Assembly: GCA_013399015.1 (NCBI GenBank)
Contig: VWZX01000865.1
Span: 62,001-126,000 of the forward strand
Source of the DNA: Galbula dea
Taxonomy: Eukaryota; Chordata; Aves; Piciformes; Galbulidae
Direction: 5' to 3'
DNA: 64,000 nucleotides
A program made the position numbers and the translations under genes. Positions 60,351-64,000 of this stretch are shown piece after piece. The notes under the pieces are model-generated. The model was not told the origin of the DNA and did not search any database. It saw only the letters and a list, made by a program, of their open reading frames with translations. Positions within the stretch are counted from its first letter, which is position 1; each line of letters begins with the position of its first letter.

Positions 60351-60362
60351 ATGGCTGCCAAG
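60351..60362 (+). CDS. First coding exon of an unidentified gene (Met-Ala-Ala-Lys)
   Basis: ATG GCT GCC AAG is followed at once by a consensus splice donor GTAAGT (60363-60368). The start has A at -3 and G at +4, a strong Kozak context, and it sits in the densest part of the CpG island downstream of CCAAT, NRF1-like and G-rich elements. The intron is therefore phase 0 after four codons. Several vertebrate proteins begin MAAK, so four residues cannot name the gene. The 5' UTR start is not visible from sequence; by promoter layout it lies roughly between 60200 and 60340. The coding sequence continues beyond the window. The reading depends on this ATG and donor being used. Confidence 0.6.
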
Positions 60363-63300
60363 GTAAGTCACCGCTGGCGGCGGGCGGGGAGGCGGCGCGG
60401 GCGCCGGGTTCTCAGCCCCTTGGCGGCGGGGAAGTGGGCCGCGGCGGGTGGCGGTCGGCTGTGACCTCGGGCCTGTCCTTGGCGAAACTCGGAGGCTGGC
60501 GTCTCCTCCTCCTCGCGGCTTCGCGGCCCTTCGCCGCCGTTCCCGGGGGAGAACAGGGGGGAGGGTAGGCTGTGGGACCGCCGAGAGCCTGCGGCGGGGG
60601 CGGCCTAACCCCCCTCCCTTCCCTCGGCCGGCGGGTACCTTCTGTACCTGCCAGCCCTGGGGAGCGGGCCTGCTCTCTCTGCTTGGAATGCACCATCTGC
60701 GCGACACATTGCAAGGCCACCTCCTCCCGCCGCTGGTGAGGTGAGGTGAGGGGCGGTTCGACCCCACCGTGGGCCCTCACCGGGGCGGCTGGAGCCCCAC
60801 GCATTGCCCCGCTGAGCGCTGCTAGGCCCAGCGGTGCCGCAGCGAGCACCTCGCCGTACACGTACTTAATAGAGATGCATGAGAATACATCAATACCTGC
60901 GTGTTACATATACCCCCTTAGTTTTGGATGAGAGAATGCGGTAGGTCCTTGGGACAGCAGCTGGCAGGGGCTTGCCGTGCCCAGAGCAGGCAGTGTTGTT
61001 GGCCTTGCCCCACTTGCAGGCCTTAGAGAGATACACCTGTTTTATTTTGCTTTTTCTCCCATTTTCTCCATCTACCTGGTTTTACCTACTGTTTTCACAT
61101 TGGATTGCAATTTCTATCTGCTTTTGCTTCGCAGTGCTCTCCTGGCAGCTAGATACCTAGTTAGCTAGATAGCTAGTTAGGCTTTTGGGCTGTTTCAGAA
61201 AGATAAATTAATTGATAAGTTTTTTATCAAACACCCTTTCATCTCAGAAAACCCCCCACAAAACTAGCCATCAGTTGGATCAAGGCCATGTAAAAAGTTG
61301 GTATTCCACTTTTAATGGCAGGTAAAATAACGTTGGTGTTTCAGAACTGACTGCTAGGCTTTCATTAGGTTTCTTTTTTTGAATACTGAGTCTTGAGAAA
61401 AAATAAACTGAGCTATATCCTGCTTTTGTTGACGTTAGTGATGAAACTTACATCGAAAAAACATCAGAAGGCAAAACTTCCTCAAACAAGGCAAAGCAGC
61501 ACATGTGCTTGCTCTGGCTGGAGGTGTAGGCTCCTTTATTTTGGTGAGCTCATGCCAGGGGTCTCCTCCTGTCCACATGCACACTGAGAACTTAGGTTAT
61601 CTGAAGTGTATGCTGGTTTAATGGATTGGGCAAAATGTGTTTCCTCTTTGCTAGGCTATATGAAACAGTCATCCTCAAATCTTAGGTTTATTGTTTATGT
61701 ATCTTAGCTGTTGTGTCTAGGTTGTTTTTTTTCCCCACCGGACCATACACACAATGTATCAGTTTCATCTTACCAAACTCTTTTAACACCAAGACTTAAA
61801 AATCTTCCATTCACTACATTTATGAAAGTTACTTATCTTTTCCTCTCTAAGCAGCAGTTCTTAATCTGCAGTCCTTTTGAATTCATACTAGTCACATATA
61901 CTGAAAAAATACTGTATATGCTTTGAGTGTTTGATTAAGAAGTTAGACATGTGCTCCATGCTACGTTTTGGCATGGTGCCCTTTTAACTTAGTTTGTTAC
62001 ACAGTTTAAATCACCAGAATCTGTACAAGTATGTGCTGCAAGGATTTAACACTTCAGGAGAAACTGAATTGAATATTGTTTCCAATTATGTCAGGCTTGG
62101 CAGAGAGATACCTGGTAAGACCAATTATGGCTCATCACTAGTGTCATAAGTATCCGTGGTGCATTGCAAGAGAGAGATGTAACCCCTTCTACTGCAGGGT
62201 TTACAGCCCTCACATAGCTTCTGAGGAAGGCTTCTGGGTGTGGGGCTTGAATTTGTCTTGAGAGACAGATGCTGGATTAATTATTAAGTTCACCTTGTGA
62301 GACTTCAAGGGGTTTTATCTTCCTGAGGTGAAATAGTTGCTGTGGAACACAGGTGAATGTCTTGTTTTTCTTGAGGTCAGTGACATTAATGCTAACATCT
62401 GAGCTCGGGTTCTGCAAGCACACATCCGAATAACTTTACCACCTCAATTGCTTCTGGGCCTGAAGTTATTCCCATGTGCTTGCAGGCATGGGCCTTGATT
62501 TGTGTTCTAACTTCCTCAATGATGCATCTCAGTAACGTTTACCTTTTTCACCTCAGCCAAACAATGGACTGGTGAGTCAAATGTTTCTTCTAAAATACCC
62601 CTGGTGCCTTTTCCTTGGCAGTATCCTGCATGACTGCTTCCTTTCATTTTTTAATTACATCCATTTAGGTGTATGAGCCTTTGGGATTGAATGGAATTGT
62701 TGTTTGCTTGTAAGATTGCAAATGTTGACATTTTAAACAGACTCTAGGAATTCCATGGGGCAGAAGGAAAACCTAAATAGGATATTGTTAAGGCTGCATA
62801 GTTAAACACTCAGGTATCAAGAAATGGGCAAAGCTTTTATACATGGAATCTTTAATGTTCACTTAACAGTCCCATCTAATTTTCTTTGTTGTGTCCTACT
62901 CAGTGTCTTACAATTTACCCAGTGTTGTAAATAACATATATTAAACATCAGTGTCTTATTCATAATCTTTGAAAATGCTTTCAGAAGAGTGATCTGTGCA
63001 AAGGGCACTGAATTCTAGTTGCCCAGATTGCCAGTAAAAACTGCAGGTGAGATGTTCCAGCAGGTTTTTACCTCATTGGTAACTAAATTACCATCACAGA
63101 TGTTGTCTTCTTTGAATTGCACAGAAAACAGGCTAAGTGGAAAGTCTTTATGGTAATCCATGTACAGAGCAATAATGACATTTTATAGAGTGTGTCATGC
63201 TTTATTTCTTCATTGTGAGTGTTTAACGATGCAATCACAGAGGTTTTTCTGCCCTTTAGCTAGATACTTGTAAAGAGAGGTTCCATAGTCTAGCAAATGC

Positions 63301-64000
63301 CCCTTGCCCTTCACCTGATGTGTGTCTTACAGCCAAATTTACTGTGCCTGTTGAGTGAATGTAAGCTACCCTTGCTCCATATATTGCTACACTGTTTTGG
63401 GCATAGCTGTTGTCTCATGCATGTGCTAAGTGTGACTTGCTGTCTTCTTCAAGACCTACTGCTTGATGAAATAGAAGCTTATTTTTGGTGGGAAGTTGTA
63501 AGGTGCTTCTGATTGAGACCTTTTCTCATAGCTAATTTTACCTTTGCCACTGTGCTCCTTTATCTGTTCAACTTCAGGTCAGAAACTGATCTTTATCATG
63601 GGACCTAGCATACATAATGTTTTTAACCTTTGTATTTCATAACCACTAAGCTACATTCAAACCAGTTAAAAATGAAAGAAAATTCCAAACATGAATAATG
63701 TTGGTAGATAAATGAAAGCTTAGAAACTGTATAGAAACAGTGGGCTTGGCATGGAAGCCCTTGTACACCATTAAACTTCATCTCTGCTCTGTACAGCATG
63801 TGAATAAATGTTGATACTTGTATTGAACTGCATAGTGCTGATCCAGTAGTTGATTTTGAAATACTGTGGAGTATCTGTTTCTAAGGTAAATGTGCATGTG
63901 TGAACTTTTATCTGTTGGGCACATACAGGTTGCCTCTATTCCTCAGAATGTGTTAAGTTGTTTTAAAATCAGTGTCTTATGAACAAAGTGAGTAGATAGT
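60363..64000 (+). other. First intron (incomplete) of the CpG-island gene
   Basis: After the GTAAGT donor at 60363 the sequence passes out of the CpG island and becomes AT-rich, with no CR1 or LTR insertion up to the end of the window. The absence of repeats contrasts with the region to the left. Apart from the candidate microexon at 62557-62571, no acceptor-donor pair with a convincing open frame is seen. A GCTAGATA/TAGCTAGTTAGC-type short repeat lies at about 61147-61180. Confidence 0.5.
62557..62571 (+). CDS. Candidate 15-nt microexon
   Basis: The 15 bases CCAAACAATGGACTG are preceded by a pyrimidine-rich acceptor (TTTACCTTTTTCACCTCAG) and followed by a consensus donor GTGAGT. Joined in phase 0 to the first exon it would add Pro-Asn-Asn-Gly-Leu with no stop, and its length is a multiple of three. 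Short in-frame exons like this are often alternatively spliced. It could equally be a chance pair of splice signals. Confidence 0.3.

Larger units (their letters stand above)
59820..60870 (+). promoter_or_regulatory. CpG island promoter
   Basis: Within a CpG-starved window, this roughly 1-kb segment is densely CpG-rich and GC-rich, peaking at 60100-60640. It surrounds the first exon at 60351. No TATA box is seen. It contains a CCAAT box, an NRF1-like site, (CGAGC)n/(CGGGC)n repeats and long G-rich SP/KLF-type tracts. This is the pattern of a broadly expressed, TATA-less vertebrate promoter. The long antisense frames across it are by-products of GC-rich sequence. Confidence 0.92.

Noticed and set aside
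60105..60861. Long antisense open frames (150-220 codons) across the CpG island
   Set aside because: GC-rich sequence lacks AT-rich stop codons, so long frames arise on both strands. The translations are low-complexity Pro/Arg/Gly with no domain and run over the promoter of the plus-strand gene.
61834..61926. Acceptor-like CTTTTCCTCTCTAAGCAG with open sequence after it
   Set aside because: The acceptor looks good but no consensus donor follows before the stop, so I do not call an exon.
63400..63495. Acceptor-like CTGTCTTCTTCAAG followed by GTAAGG
   Set aside because: In the phase required by the first exon a stop occurs within seven codons.
1..64000. CRISPR arrays, operons, phage or bacterial features
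   Set aside because: No regularly spaced direct repeats with unique spacers, no ribosome-binding-site-led gene strings and no dense coding; the window is vertebrate.

Overview
The window looks like bird nuclear DNA. The evidence is many 5'-truncated CR1 LINEs with the avian-type 3' tail (a pyrimidine-rich '...GATCTTTGGAGGTCCCTTCCA...' stretch followed by short ATTCTGTGA/ATTCTATGA repeats), two avian ERVL-type LTRs, a very CpG-poor background and one sharp CpG island. The species cannot be determined from the sequence. Nothing bacterial, viral-genomic or organellar is present.

From 1 to about 59.3 kb I find no convincing protein-coding gene, so this is intergenic or deep intronic DNA. It holds about 17 CR1 fragments, two LTRs of one family in opposite orientation (2761-3507 on minus, with a perfect 5-bp target duplication, and about 26259-26947 on plus), small tandem duplications and minisatellites, several hairpins, and a CpG-dotted block at about 7880-8185 that resembles a conserved regulatory element. 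A 124-bp direct repeat (40221-40344 and 41540-41663) carries an exon-like core with a good acceptor in both copies but a canonical donor only in the second.

CR1 copies left of 36 kb lie mostly on the minus strand; those between 45.6 and 59.1 kb lie almost all on the plus strand. Two copies keep long stretches of the reverse-transcriptase-protein C-terminus: one open for more than 200 codons (47760-48374) and one broken by a single frameshift (54534-55231). Four copies share a distinctive 3' tail and look like one subfamily.

The only gene supported is at the right end. A CpG island (about 59820-60870) contains a TATA-less promoter with a CCAAT box, an NRF1-like site and GC-rich SP/KLF-type tracts, then an ATG in a strong Kozak context at 60351. 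Four codons later there is a consensus GTAAGT donor, so a plus-strand gene starts here and its first intron fills most of the remaining 3.6 kb. A 15-nt, phase-0, stop-free segment with good splice signals at 62557-62571 is a candidate microexon. The gene's identity cannot be told from so few codons.
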